A stretch of DNA of 64,000 nt from an uncultured Bartonella sp. (GTDB taxonomy: Bacteria > Pseudomonadota > Alphaproteobacteria > Rhizobiales > Rhizobiaceae), in the NCBI GenBank assembly GCA_946478665.1, contig CAMLCZ010000002.1, positions 62,001 through 126,000 of the forward strand. Direction: 5' to 3'. Both the position numbers and the translations under genes were made by a program. The stretch's first letter is position 1. Every line of letters begins with the position of its first letter. The notes beneath the pieces were generated by a model, which saw only the letters and a list, made by a program, of their open reading frames with translations, made no database searches and was not told the DNA's origin. Of this stretch, positions 10,557 through 20,110 are shown piece after piece.

Positions 10557-12641
10557 TTACGCGAATTTCTTTTGAATTTCTTGAGCCACCGCTGTAGGCA
10601 CTGGTTCATAATGATCGAATTGCATTGTATATTGCGCACGCCCTTGGCTCATTGAACGCAAGCTATTAACATAGCCAAACATATTTGCCAAAGGAACCAT
10701 TGCATCAACAACAGTTGCTATACCACGAGGCTCTGTACCAGAAATCTGACCACGACGTGAATTCAAATCACCAATAACATCACCGACATAATCTTCTGGT
10801 GTAACAACTTCTACCTTCATAATAGGCTCTAATAATTGAGCACCAGCCTTTTGAGCACCTTCACGGAATGCTGCGCGAGCTGCTATTTCGAAAGCCAAAA
10901 CTGACGAGTCAACATCGTGGTAAGCACCATCGATCAAGGTTGCTTTAACACCCAACATTGGGAACCCAGCAAGTGGGCCAGCACCCATAACACTCTCAAT
11001 ACCTTTTTGAACACCCGGTATGTATTCTTTTGGAACAGCACCACCAACAATCTTGGATTCAAAGATAAACTCATCACCCTCATGCGGTTCAAACAAGATC
11101 TTAACGCGAGCGAACTGACCAGAACCACCAGATTGCTTCTTATGTGTATAATCAATTTCCGCAGCTTTAGTAATCGTTTCACGATAAGCAACTTGCGGCT
11201 GACCTACGTTTGCTTCAACCTTGAATTCACGACGCATACGGTCAACGATAATATCAAGATGGAGCTCGCCCATACCTGCAATGATTGTCTGACCGGATTC
11301 TTCATCAGATTTAACTCTAAATGAAGGATCCTCAGCAGCCAAACGACTAAGAGCAAGACCCATCTTTTCTTGGTCAGCTTTTGTCTTAGGCTCAATTGCG
11401 ATTTCAATAACTGGTTCAGGAAATTCCATACGCTCAAGAATAACCGGCTTCAACGGATCGCACAAAGTGTCACCTGTTGTTGTTTCTTTTAAGCCAGCCA
11501 AAGCAACGATATCACCAGCATAAGCTTCTTCAATGTCACTTCTAGAGTTAGAATGCATCAAAAGCATACGTCCGATACGTTCTCTTTTTCCCTTAACAGT
11601 ATTTTCTAACGAAACACCCTTATGAAGTTCACCAGAATAAATGCGGCAGAAAGTCAACGAACCAACAAACGGATCGTTCATGATCTTGAAGGCCAACATT
11701 GACAATGGTGCTTCATCTGATGATTCACGAACTGTCTCTTCACCTGTCTTCACATCAACACCTGCAATCGCAGGCACATCAACTGGTGAAGGAAGGTAAG
11801 ACACAACAGCATCAAGCAGAGGCTGAACACCACGATTCTTAAACGCTGAACCACAAAGAATAGGATGAAATTGAACAGCAATAGTACCCTTACGGATAAG
11901 CTCAATAAGCTCATCATTAGTAGGCATTTTACCTTCGAGATAAGCCTCTGTAGCAGCTTCATCAACTTCTACAGCCATCTCTATCAATTTTTCTCTATAT
12001 TCTTCTGCCTTCTCTTTTAGATCAGCAGGAATTTCGCTAACCTTAGCAGAAGCACCAATAGAACCATCCCAAGTTAGCGCTTTCATTTCGATAAGATCAA
12101 CAACACCTTCGAAATCGTTTTCTGCACCAATAGGCAACTGAAGAACAAGAGCATTCGCACCAAGACGACTACCAACCATTTCAACGCTACGATAAAAGTC
12201 AGCGCCAATCTTGTCCATTTTGTTCACAAAAACCATACGTGGAACGTGATACTTTTCAGCCTGACGCCAAACAGTTTCCGTTTGAGGCTCCACACCAGCA
12301 TTTGCATCAAGCAATGCGATAGCACCATCAAGAACACGCAATGAACGCTCTACCTCAATTGTAAAGTCAACGTGTCCTGGCGTATCGATAATATTGAAAC
12401 GACGCTTCTTTCCATCACGCCCCTGCCAAAACGTTGTCGTTGCAGCAGATGTAATCGTGATACCGCGTTCTTGCTCCTGTTCCATCCAGTCCATCGTTGA
12501 AGCACCATCATGCGTTTCACCGATTTTATGGTTTTTACCCGTGTAATAAAGAATACGCTCAGTCATTGTGGTCTTACCGGCGTCAATATGCGCCATAATA
12601 CCAAAATTACGGTAGTCTTCGATTTTATACTCGCGAGCCAT
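10557..12641 (-). CDS. fusA: Translation elongation factor G
   Basis: The 694-residue protein has the GTPase P-loop AHIDAGKTT near residue 17, the G3 motif [14 protein letters not shown], and the later domains of EF-G ending with [23 protein letters not shown] drives translocation and, with RRF, ribosome recycling. It is 31 bp behind rpsG and 62 bp ahead of tuf, the classical str order. Confidence 0.98.
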   Translation of the reverse strand: MAREYKIEDYRNFGIMAHIDAGKTTMTERILYYTGKNHKIGETHDGASTMDWMEQEQERGITITSAATTTFWQGRDGKKRRFNIIDTPGHVDFTIEVERSLRVLDGAIALLDANAGVEPQTETVWRQAEKYHVPRMVFVNKMDKIGADFYRSVEMVGSRLGANALVLQLPIGAENDFEGVVDLIEMKALTWDGSIGASAKVSEIPADLKEKAEEYREKLIEMAVEVDEAATEAYLEGKMPTNDELIELIRKGTIAVQFHPILCGSAFKNRGVQPLLDAVVSYLPSPVDVPAIAGVDVKTGEETVRESSDEAPLSMLAFKIMNDPFVGSLTFCRIYSGELHKGVSLENTVKGKRERIGRMLLMHSNSRSDIEEAYAGDIVALAGLKETTTGDTLCDPLKPVILERMEFPEPVIEIAIEPKTKADQEKMGLALSRLAAEDPSFRVKSDEESGQTIIAGMGELHLDIIVDRMRREFKVEANVGQPQVAYRETITKAAEIDYTHKKQSGGSGQFARVKILFEPHEGDEFIFESKIVGGAVPKEYIPGVQKGIESVMGAGPLAGFPMLGVKATLIDGAYHDVDSSVLAFEIAARAAFREGAQKAGAQLLEPIMKVEVVTPEDYVGDVIGDLNSRRGQISGTEPRGIATVVDAMVPLANMFGYVNSLRSMSQGRAQYTMQFDHYEPVPTAVAQEIQKKFA

Positions 12642-12672
12642 AATTTTTGCCTTTAATTAACTGAGTTTCTTC

Positions 12673-13155
<483 letters not shown>

Positions 13156-13162
13156 TCAAAAC

Positions 13163-13534
13163 TTATTTAGGACGCTTTGCACCGTATTTAGAACGGCGCT
13201 GCTTACGATTCTTAACACCTTGAGTATCAAGAACACCACGAATGATGTGATAACGCACACCTGGCAAATCTTTAACACGACCACCACGAATCATCACAAC
13301 AGAGTGCTCCTGAAGGTTATGGCCTTCACCCGGGATATACCCGATAACCTCAAAGCCATTCGTCAAGCGAACTTTCGCAACTTTACGAAGAGCCGAGTTC
13401 GGCTTCTTTGGTGTTGTTGTATAAACGCGAGTGCATACCCCGCGCTTTTGAGGGTTCGCCTGCAAAGCAGGAACCTTATTACGCTTGCCTGGCGCTGTAC
13501 GTGGCTTGCGGATCAACTGGTTTACGGTAGGCAT
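13163..13534 (-). CDS. rpsL: 30S ribosomal protein S12
   Basis: This 123-residue protein contains [16 protein letters not shown] with Lys43 and [11 protein letters not shown] around Lys88, the decoding-site residues whose mutation gives streptomycin resistance elsewhere; both are the wild-type lysine here. A GAGGAAGG ribosome site precedes the ATG. It is the first gene of the operon, with a leader of about 270 bases between the predicted promoter and the start. Confidence 0.98.
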   Translation of the reverse strand: MPTVNQLIRKPRTAPGKRNKVPALQANPQKRGVCTRVYTTTPKKPNSALRKVAKVRLTNGFEVIGYIPGEGHNLQEHSVVMIRGGRVKDLPGVRYHIIRGVLDTQGVKNRKQRRSKYGAKRPK

Positions 13535-13745
13535 TCAACCTTCCTCTTTTAATCTCTGTTCGTCTCGCCCGATAGGGCCGCTTCACTTATTTAGTATTGG
13601 CATAAGCCAAAAAACTACAGTAAACACATACACAAAATCGGGCTTCACCGCTTTACTGCAGATCACCCGATACTCAGCAGAGGAAACCACTTAAGGTCTC
13701 GTGCATTCGGCATTTGCGTTTCAAAACCGTAAAACGAACCCTGTT

Positions 13746-13790
13746 TGAGGTGAAATTTAAAACATGTCGTTTTAAAAATGTCTAACCTCA
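13746..13790 (-). promoter_or_regulatory. Leader hairpin of the str/S10 operon
   Basis: A two-part hairpin starts about a dozen bases after the predicted transcription start: outer arms TGAGGT/ACCTCA enclose inner arms TTTAAAAC/GTTTTAAA with a five-base loop. It has no T-tract. Position just inside the 5' leader suggests a role in mRNA stability or control of readthrough; this is inference. Confidence 0.4.
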
Positions 13791-13809
13791 CATCGGCTCA
13801 GATAGCAGT

Positions 13810-13838
13810 TTGATACCGTCAAAGCCTTGGAACGTCAA
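13810..13838 (-). promoter_or_regulatory. Predicted promoter of the rpsL (str/S10/spc) operon
   Basis: On the minus strand TTGACG (13838-13833) and TATCAA (13815-13810) are separated by exactly 17 bases, preceded by a C as in the alphaproteobacterial CTTGAC consensus. The predicted start is near 13803, giving a leader of about 270 bases before rpsL. No competing promoter of equal quality was seen in the 673 bp between rpsL and xthA. Confidence 0.7.
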
Positions 13839-14207
13839 GTGCAAAACCCGTTTAAAAAGCGTATTTACTGAAAAAAAGAGAATAATATCGTCTGTTTTGC
13901 GTGGTTTTTTCAAAGTTTATGGCTTTGTAGCTATTTTGACACAGATCAAATCCTAAAACGGATGCACAAATCAAAATATTGGATTCGATTCTTAAATTTT
14001 TAGGAAAAATGCGTTTTCCTTACATATAATATTGTATGGTTAAAAAATATGCGCACATTATTTACTATTTCGTTAAACGAAGAAAACAGTGGCGCATTCC
14101 TCATTATAAGTTAAAGACGTTTGAAGTTTGGTGTTAAAAGGTCAAGTATAACAAAAGCAGCTCATCACAACCTTGATAGGTAGTCATTTTACCGATAATA
14201 TAACATT

Positions 14208-15008
14208 ATGAAGATCGCGACATGGAACATAGCCGGAATAAAGGCACGACTTGCTACCCTCACCCATTGGCTTGAGCAATATCAACCTGATATTGTTTGC
14301 CTCCAAGAGGTTAAGAGTGTTGATGAGGATTTTCCCCGTTCTGTGATCCAGTCCCTTGGATATCATATTGAAACGCATGGACAAAAAAGTTTCAATGGTG
14401 TTGCCATCCTATCAAAACAGAGTCCGGATGAAGTATTACGGCGATTACCGGGAGATTCTGATGATATTCAAGCAAGATATATAGAGGCAGTGTATTCGAT
14501 AGATACTGGAGTATTGAGGATTGCGTCTTTATATTTACCTAATGGTAATCCTGTAGACAGCGACAAATATCCATATAAATTGAACTGGATGAAGCGCCTT
14601 CAAAATCATGCGATTGATTTGCTTAAATACGAAGAACCGCTTGTTTTAGCAGGCGACTATAACGTTATCTCATCAATAAAAGACGCGAAAAATCCGCAAC
14701 AATGGGTTGGTGATGCATTATACCTACCCAAAACACGTGAATCCTTTCATGAAACAATGAATCTTGGGTTTTACGATGCAGTCGACTGCGTTTCCGATAA
14801 TGCAAACTATACATTCTGGGATTTCCAAGCGGGTGCTTGGCCTAAAGACAACGGAATCAATATTGACCACCTTCTCTTATCTCCTGAAGTAGCCGATTTA
14901 CTTTTATCTGCGAAAGTTCAACGTGAGGTTCGCGGCTGGGAAAAACCGTCGGACCATGTACCTGTTTTCATTGAATTAAACACGCATTTCTCTAAAAATT
15001 CGCGATAA
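14208..15008 (+). CDS. xthA: Exodeoxyribonuclease III (AP endonuclease)
   Basis: The 266-residue protein belongs to the ExoIII/APE1 endonuclease-exonuclease-phosphatase fold. Visible motifs are MKIATWNIAGIKAR at the start, the metal-binding LQEVK, the catalytic GDYNVI, NGINIDHLLLS and the terminal SDHVPVF with the catalytic Asp-His. It removes 3' blocks and cuts at abasic sites in base excision repair. The gene is alone and divergent from the ribosomal operon. No strong ribosome site is visible before the ATG. An intrinsic terminator follows at 15044. Confidence 0.93.
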   Translation: MKIATWNIAGIKARLATLTHWLEQYQPDIVCLQEVKSVDEDFPRSVIQSLGYHIETHGQKSFNGVAILSKQSPDEVLRRLPGDSDDIQARYIEAVYSIDTGVLRIASLYLPNGNPVDSDKYPYKLNWMKRLQNHAIDLLKYEEPLVLAGDYNVISSIKDAKNPQQWVGDALYLPKTRESFHETMNLGFYDAVDCVSDNANYTFWDFQAGAWPKDNGINIDHLLLSPEVADLLLSAKVQREVRGWEKPSDHVPVFIELNTHFSKNSR

Positions 15009-15043
15009 TATCCACAACACAACAATGTCCATAAAAGACAATT

Positions 15044-15074
15044 AAAAAGGCAATATAGAAAATGGCCTTTTTGT
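15044..15074 (+). terminator. Intrinsic terminator after xthA
   Basis: The arms AAAAAGGC (15044-15051) and GCCTTTTT (15065-15072) surround a 13-base loop and the 3' arm ends in a T-run. It is 36 bp downstream of the xthA stop. Confidence 0.65.
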
Positions 15075-15242
15075 TAATAATTCTCATTATTAGTAAATTG
15101 TGTGATGTATTTTTTTAATTTTATAGAAATTATTTCTCCTTTAGAATTATAAAAACTTGCTTTTAAATAATAGAAATATAATAAATTACTTAGATAAAGC
15201 GTTTATGCCTAATCTAAATAAATATATAATAGGAGAACACTC

Positions 15243-16151
15243 ATGAAAACAGCTCTATTGGCAATTGCAGCCGCAGCATTTGTCAGCATCACTGGCGTAG
15301 CTCAAGCACAGGAAAATGACACCTTAAAGAAAATTCAAGATTCAGGAACTGTGACTTTGGGTGTTCGTGAATCTTCTGGTTTGGCTTATGCGCTTGGGAA
15401 CGGTAAATATGTCGGTTTTCATACAGAAATGGCTGAACGCATTATTGGTGATATTTCAGCAGAGTTGAATGAACCGCTACAAATTAAATATGTGCCGATT
15501 ACCTCACAAAACAGAATACCATTGCTACAAAATGGCACCTATGATTTCGAGTGCGGATCAACAACAAATAACAGAGCTCGAGCACGCGAGGCGGCATTTG
15601 CTGACACAACGTATGTAGAAGAAGTGCGTATAGCAGTAAAGAAAGATTCAGGCATCAAATCCATTACTGATCTCAATGGAAAAACTGTCGCAACCACGAC
15701 TGGTACAACATCTGTTCAAACATTGCGCAAAAACAAACGGGCAAAAAACATCGATTTTAAAGAAGTGAACGGCAAGGATCACGCCGATAGTTTCTTGCTT
15801 TTAGAATCGGGTAGAGCCGACGCCTTCATTATGGATGGCTCAATCCTCGCAGGAAATATATCCAAAGCTAAAAATCCATCAGATTACGTTATTCTGAAAG
15901 AAGTTTTATCTGTTGAACCAATTGCATGTATGCTTCGCTTGAACGACAAGAAATTGGAAGAAGCTATCAACAAGAGTATTGAAAAGCAGATAAAAAGCGG
16001 ACAGCTTGAACAGCTTTACAACAAATGGTTTATGCAACCGATACCACCAACAAATACGGTTGTAGGTCTGCCATTGTCTCCAACGACAAAATATGCTTGG
16101 CAGCATCCAAATAATAAACCTATGGAAGAATACGAAGAAAACAACCAATAA
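15243..16151 (+). CDS. gltI: Amino-acid ABC transporter, periplasmic binding protein (glutamate/aspartate type)
   Basis: The 302-residue product has a signal peptide (about residues 1-22, cleaved near AQAQEN) and a family 3 solute-binding fold. ITDLNGKTVATTTGTTSVQT is a typical hinge/ligand segment of the GltI group. It captures an acidic amino acid (glutamate or aspartate by family) in the periplasm for the GltJKL importer encoded next. A clear AGGAGA ribosome site precedes the ATG. A stable hairpin follows the stop and could protect this abundant message. Substrate is inferred from similarity to GltI only. Confidence 0.88.
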   Translation: MKTALLAIAAAAFVSITGVAQAQENDTLKKIQDSGTVTLGVRESSGLAYALGNGKYVGFHTEMAERIIGDISAELNEPLQIKYVPITSQNRIPLLQNGTYDFECGSTTNNRARAREAAFADTTYVEEVRIAVKKDSGIKSITDLNGKTVATTTGTTSVQTLRKNKRAKNIDFKEVNGKDHADSFLLLESGRADAFIMDGSILAGNISKAKNPSDYVILKEVLSVEPIACMLRLNDKKLEEAINKSIEKQIKSGQLEQLYNKWFMQPIPPTNTVVGLPLSPTTKYAWQHPNNKPMEEYEENNQ

Positions 16152-16154
16152 CCA

Positions 16155-16198
16155 CACGAATAGGCTGTATTCTGCATCGTTAGGATACAGTCTTCGTG
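16155..16198 (+). promoter_or_regulatory. Hairpin in the gltI-gltJ intergenic gap
   Basis: Outer arms CACGAA/TTCGTG and inner arms CTGTAT/ATACAG form an interrupted 12-pair stem starting a few bases after the gltI stop. There is no strong T-tract. In transporter operons such structures commonly stabilise the binding-protein mRNA and lower expression of the membrane genes; that role is inferred. Confidence 0.45.
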
Positions 16199-16265
16199 CA
16201 ATACGGACGAGACTTTTTTGTTCAATTACTTAGCTCAAGCGTAGCTATAGTGGGGATCTATTGGC

Positions 16266-17018
16266 ATGGATTTTTCTTTTCTATGCATGGATGATTTAGA
16301 CCATGTAAATGTGCCCGGTTGTTTTGGTAAAACTGGTATAAGCCATACTTACCTTGATACCCTTTTAAATGCCTTTACCAATACAGCGATATTATCAGTA
16401 TCCAGTTTGATATTGGCAGTCGCCGTTGGCATTATTGTCGGGACATTGAGAACATTACCCAAAACGTCGATAACGAATTATATTTTGCGTGCCTTAGCGA
16501 GAATTTGGGTAGAAGTAATGCGTAACATTCCACTTCTTGTACAGATATTCCTTTGGTACTTTGTGGTGCCTAAGATTTATCCACCTGCAATGAATTTTCC
16601 ACCAATTATACTGGTTATTTGCGCACTTGGATTTTTCACCTCAGCACGTATTGCTGAACAAGTAAGATCAGGAATTGAAGCAATTCCAACAGGTCAGCGT
16701 TACGCTGCGATGGGTATGGGATTTACAACATTGCAGACTTATAGATACGTGATATTGCCACGGGCAATGCGCACTATATTGCCTCCCCTCATATCGGAAT
16801 CCATGGGGATTGTGAAAAACTCTGCCGTTGCCTTTGCTGTTTCCATCCATGAATTAATGCAATTTCAATATCAGTCGATCGAAGAAGTTAGCCACGTCTA
16901 CGAAAACTATATTGTCGTGACTGTCTTATATGTCATCATTGCATTGGTCATATTCATTGTGATGTCGACTCTTGAACGAATGGTGAAGATACCTGGTTTT
17001 CAAACGGAAGGTCGATAA
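16266..17018 (+). CDS. gltJ: Amino-acid ABC transporter permease (GltJ type)
   Basis: This 250-residue membrane protein has about five hydrophobic segments and the HisM-type permease pattern, including RNIPLLVQIFLWYFVV and the EAA loop EAIPTGQRYAAMGMGF. It pairs with GltK to form the transmembrane channel of the importer. It begins 114 bp after gltI, with the intervening hairpin, and is 2 bp from gltK. The N-terminal 30 residues are variable and cysteine-containing, so a later start cannot be excluded. Confidence 0.88.
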   Translation: MDFSFLCMDDLDHVNVPGCFGKTGISHTYLDTLLNAFTNTAILSVSSLILAVAVGIIVGTLRTLPKTSITNYILRALARIWVEVMRNIPLLVQIFLWYFVVPKIYPPAMNFPPIILVICALGFFTSARIAEQVRSGIEAIPTGQRYAAMGMGFTTLQTYRYVILPRAMRTILPPLISESMGIVKNSAVAFAVSIHELMQFQYQSIEEVSHVYENYIVVTVLYVIIALVIFIVMSTLERMVKIPGFQTEGR

Positions 17019-17020
17019 CA

Positions 17021-17737
17021 ATGTCTGAATTTCTCGGCCCAACACTATCTTATTATTTAACCTTTGACTTTTCTGGATTTAACTTCTCATTTTTCACATT
17101 TGATGTTTTTAAAAACTATATATTGTCCGGTCTCATTTTCAGCATTGTTCTAACAATTGTTGCAACAATTCTCGGACTTATATTCGGTACACTACTTGCG
17201 ATGATGCGATTATCATCTTTCAAACCGCTGTCATGGATCGCAACAATTTATATTACTGTCATGCGATCGGTACCACTTGTTATGGTGATTTTATGGTTCT
17301 TTGTATTGTTGCCATTTATTACCGGGCATTCAATTGGTGCTAATAACTCAGCTTTCATTACATTTACCGCATTTGAAGCCGCCTATTTTGCAGAAATTAT
17401 GCGTGCTGGAATCAGATCAATTCCACAGGGACAAAAATACGCCAGCCAAGCCTTAGGCATGACCTATTTCCAGAGTATGCTGATCGTTATTTTACCTCAA
17501 GCATTACGGAATATGCTTCCAGTTCTATTAACGCAGGTCATCATTCTGTTTCAGGATACATCACTCGTTTATGCCATTAGCGGCAACGATCTTCTGAAAG
17601 GGTTTGATATTGTTGCAAGTAACTTCGGTGTAAAACAAGAAGCCTACATTCTCGCTGCAGTCTTCTATTTTGTTATCTGTTTTTCACTCTCACAAGCCGT
17701 GATGTATCTCCAGAAAAAAGTCGCGATTATACGCTGA
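17021..17737 (+). CDS. gltK: Amino-acid ABC transporter permease (GltK type)
   Basis: The 238-residue product is a second HisM-type permease, with MRSVPLVMVILWFFVLLPFI and the EAA loop RSIPQGQKYASQALGM followed by LPQALRNMLPVL. With GltJ it forms a heterodimeric channel. The tight 2 bp spacing to gltJ and 12 bp to gltL shows one transcript. Confidence 0.9.
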   Translation: MSEFLGPTLSYYLTFDFSGFNFSFFTFDVFKNYILSGLIFSIVLTIVATILGLIFGTLLAMMRLSSFKPLSWIATIYITVMRSVPLVMVILWFFVLLPFITGHSIGANNSAFITFTAFEAAYFAEIMRAGIRSIPQGQKYASQALGMTYFQSMLIVILPQALRNMLPVLLTQVIILFQDTSLVYAISGNDLLKGFDIVASNFGVKQEAYILAAVFYFVICFSLSQAVMYLQKKVAIIR

Positions 17738-17749
17738 TAGGAAAAGTTC

Positions 17750-18496
17750 ATGTCAGAACACATGATTGAAGTAAAAAATATATCCAAATGGTATGGCAAG
17801 TTTAATGTTTTGAAAAACTGCTCAACCAATATTGATAAAGGAGAAGTGGTCGTTGTTTGCGGGCCTTCAGGGTCTGGAAAATCTACCTTTATCAAAACAA
17901 TCAATGCTTTAGAGCCATTTCAGAAAGGCGAAATCTGGGTTAATGGCGTTGCCGTCCATTCTCCCAAAACGAATTTGCCCAAGTTGCGCAGCCGCGTTGG
18001 TATGGTATTCCAACATTTCGAATTATTTCCGCATCTATCGGTCATGGATAATTTGACGGTTGCACAAATAAAGGTTCTGCGTCGCAATAAAAAAGAGGCC
18101 GTGGAACGTGGCCTAAAATATCTTGATCGAGTTGGTTTAACGGCTCACAAGGATAAATATCCTGGGCAATTATCTGGCGGGCAGCAACAACGTGTCGCAA
18201 TTGCCCGCGCCTTGACGATGGATCCTCTCGTCATGTTATTCGATGAGCCAACATCTGCTTTAGATCCCGAAATGGTCGGTGAAGTTTTGGATGTTATGGT
18301 TGGTTTAGCACAAGAAGGTATGACAATGATTTGCGTCACACATGAAATGGGGTTTGCGCGTAAAGTATCCAACCGCGTAATTTTTATGGATGAAGGCAAT
18401 ATCTTGGAAGATTGCAAATCAGAAGAATTTTTTGCGTCACCCGAAGCTAGATCACCGCGCGCGCAGGACTTTCTTTCCAAAATACTTAGTCACTAA
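17750..18496 (+). CDS. gltL: Amino-acid ABC transporter ATP-binding protein
   Basis: The 248-residue ATPase has Walker A GPSGSGKS (residues 38-45), the signature [15 protein letters not shown], Walker [13 protein letters not shown] and the switch histidine in VTHEMGFA. It energises uptake through GltJK. It closes the operon; a short 8 bp hairpin with a 3-base loop follows. Confidence 0.93.
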   Translation: MSEHMIEVKNISKWYGKFNVLKNCSTNIDKGEVVVVCGPSGSGKSTFIKTINALEPFQKGEIWVNGVAVHSPKTNLPKLRSRVGMVFQHFELFPHLSVMDNLTVAQIKVLRRNKKEAVERGLKYLDRVGLTAHKDKYPGQLSGGQQQRVAIARALTMDPLVMLFDEPTSALDPEMVGEVLDVMVGLAQEGMTMICVTHEMGFARKVSNRVIFMDEGNILEDCKSEEFFASPEARSPRAQDFLSKILSH

Positions 18497-18504
18497 CATA
18501 ATAG

Positions 18505-18523
18505 TAGCCACTAATAGTGGCTA
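18505..18523 (+). terminator. Short hairpin after gltL (weak terminator candidate)
   Basis: Arms TAGCCACT and AGTGGCTA flank a three-base loop eight bases after the gltL stop. No T-run follows, so this may be a 3' end stabiliser and not an intrinsic terminator. Confidence 0.35.
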
Positions 18524-18613
18524 AGTATAAATTCGTGGGAAAAAATTATAGTGATAAGAACGATTTTTGTTTAAAGGATAACCTTTATACAGAACCAACA
18601 AGTTCAAGCTAAA

Positions 18614-19411
18614 TTAAAAACCGTCTTTATTACTGACTATATCTGTTGCCATTGATATTGCGGTACGCCGATCTGATTCACCAGAAACCGCAAATGCCCG
18701 CTCTTGCATCTGCCTTATCCATGATTGATCTTTAGCATCTGCTTTTTCATAAGCAGCCGTCATCATCGCCAAACCACGCACTGTTTTTCCAGCTTGAAAT
18801 AGCATATTTCCCAGCATCGCCTGTGCGCTGGCATTGCCTTTTTTTGCAGATAATTGAAACCAACGGGCTGCTTGGACTGCATTTTTTTCTCCGCCTTCGC
18901 CATTCAGCAACATTTTTCCCAAACGAAATTGCGCTTCCGCGTTACCGTAATTGGTAGCTGCTTGTAAATAAAGACTGCGTGCACGTGCTGCATCTTTTTT
19001 GACAGGAGAATTAGGTATGCCAGTTGATAGATAACCAGCTATTTCAACCAAAGCATCAGCTAGATAACTCTCATCTTCCGATCCAGGATCAGCTCCGTCT
19101 TCAACAATTCGGACATAAAACTGATATGCCTCGTAATCGTCCTCAACAACGCCATCACCGTCGGCATACATACGCGCCAGTTTCCAATTTGCACCAGGAT
19201 GCCCCATATCCGCAGCATAACGTAATGCTTTTACCGCTTCACCTTTATCGCCATTTTTATAAGCAGAAATACCCGTTTTAAAAAATTTGAATGGGCTATC
19301 CGAATCGTCGGGCGCAGGATTGACGTCTAATGCAAACGCATTTGGAAGACAGAGTCCAAGTGTAATCATTGTTACACCTGCAAATAATGTCTTCCTACAT
19401 TTACAAATCAT
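18614..19411 (-). CDS. exoR: ExoR-type periplasmic regulator with Sel1-like repeats
   Basis: The 265-residue protein has a signal peptide (to about NAFALDV) and tandem Sel1-like helical repeats such as ALRYAADMGHPGANWKLARM and AQFRLGKMLLNGEGGEKNAV. The arrangement and several segments, including GIPNSPVK and VRGLAM.TAAYEKA, match ExoR of rhizobia. There ExoR binds the sensor kinase ExoS in the periplasm and holds the ExoS-ChvI system off, controlling exopolysaccharide, motility and host entry. The start at MICKCRKTLF was preferred over the upstream one because it places the signal peptide correctly. It is a single gene, convergent with gltL. Confidence 0.87.
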   Translation of the reverse strand: MICKCRKTLFAGVTMITLGLCLPNAFALDVNPAPDDSDSPFKFFKTGISAYKNGDKGEAVKALRYAADMGHPGANWKLARMYADGDGVVEDDYEAYQFYVRIVEDGADPGSEDESYLADALVEIAGYLSTGIPNSPVKKDAARARSLYLQAATNYGNAEAQFRLGKMLLNGEGGEKNAVQAARWFQLSAKKGNASAQAMLGNMLFQAGKTVRGLAMMTAAYEKADAKDQSWIRQMQERAFAVSGESDRRTAISMATDIVSNKDGF

Positions 19412-19747
19412 ATTACGACTCAATTTATCTTTGGTAATATAAGGTATTACCACCTAATCATGGCAAGAACTGAACCTCGTTTGTGTTGGTATTGAGGCAA
19501 AAGCACACTATCATGTAATCTGAAAAATACTGTTGCGGCAAAGCAACATTTTTGATTTCTAAAGTTATTGGTTAATCTGCAACATCACTGGTAAATTGCG
19601 GATGCCATTTTAAAATTTGCATTCAATGACCTATTATGCAAAAAAAGATCAGATTTTAACGTAAAACTATCGCAATAGTAACGAAGTCATAACCTATAAT
19701 GATCTTGAAAAGCTAAACGTCAGCTTTACTAGTGGAATATATGTTGA

Positions 19748-20005
19748 ATGAGCAAAAATACAATGATGACTAAAGTAGGTGCGATGATCGCATTAACAAT
19801 TACAGCCATGACATTGGCGGCGTGCAACACGACAAAAACTGATGTTTCTTCCAATAATAATGATGCCCCGACCGGATATTGGTATTTGGGAGACAATGGT
19901 GTGCGTCAGTGGAGAACATTCAACCCTGATGATGTTCCACCACCTGCGCCAGCGGTTCGGAAAAATTATGCGTCATCGATTGGTAATGGCAGTGGCCGTG
20001 GATAA
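19748..20005 (+). CDS. Small lipoprotein of unknown function
   Basis: The 85-residue product has a lipoprotein signal with lipobox LAAC (Cys at about residue 26), followed by a Ser/Asn-rich linker and a short conserved-looking segment GYWYLGDNGVRQWRTFNPDD. The C-terminus is Pro-rich and ends SIGNGSGRG. It probably sits in the inner leaflet of the outer membrane. No function is recognised. A later start at MMTKVGAM is equally plausible. A strong hairpin terminator follows directly. Confidence 0.72.
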   Translation: MSKNTMMTKVGAMIALTITAMTLAACNTTKTDVSSNNNDAPTGYWYLGDNGVRQWRTFNPDDVPPPAPAVRKNYASSIGNGSGRG

Positions 20006-20008
20006 TAA

Positions 20009-20042
20009 AAACCGCTTGGTGTATAGCAACCAAGCGGTTTTT
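20009..20042. terminator. Bidirectional intrinsic terminator between lipoprotein gene and valS
   Basis: An 11-pair stem (AAACCGCTTGG / CCAAGCGGTTT) with a 10-base loop has T-runs on both strands. It ends the lipoprotein gene on the plus strand and lies about 70 bp beyond the valS stop on the minus strand. Confidence 0.85.
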
Positions 20043-20110
20043 CAATTTCTAATCAATTAAACCAATCGTTTCAGGATAACCAGTTAGCCCAGTTGTTTTA
20101 GGGCGACTAA

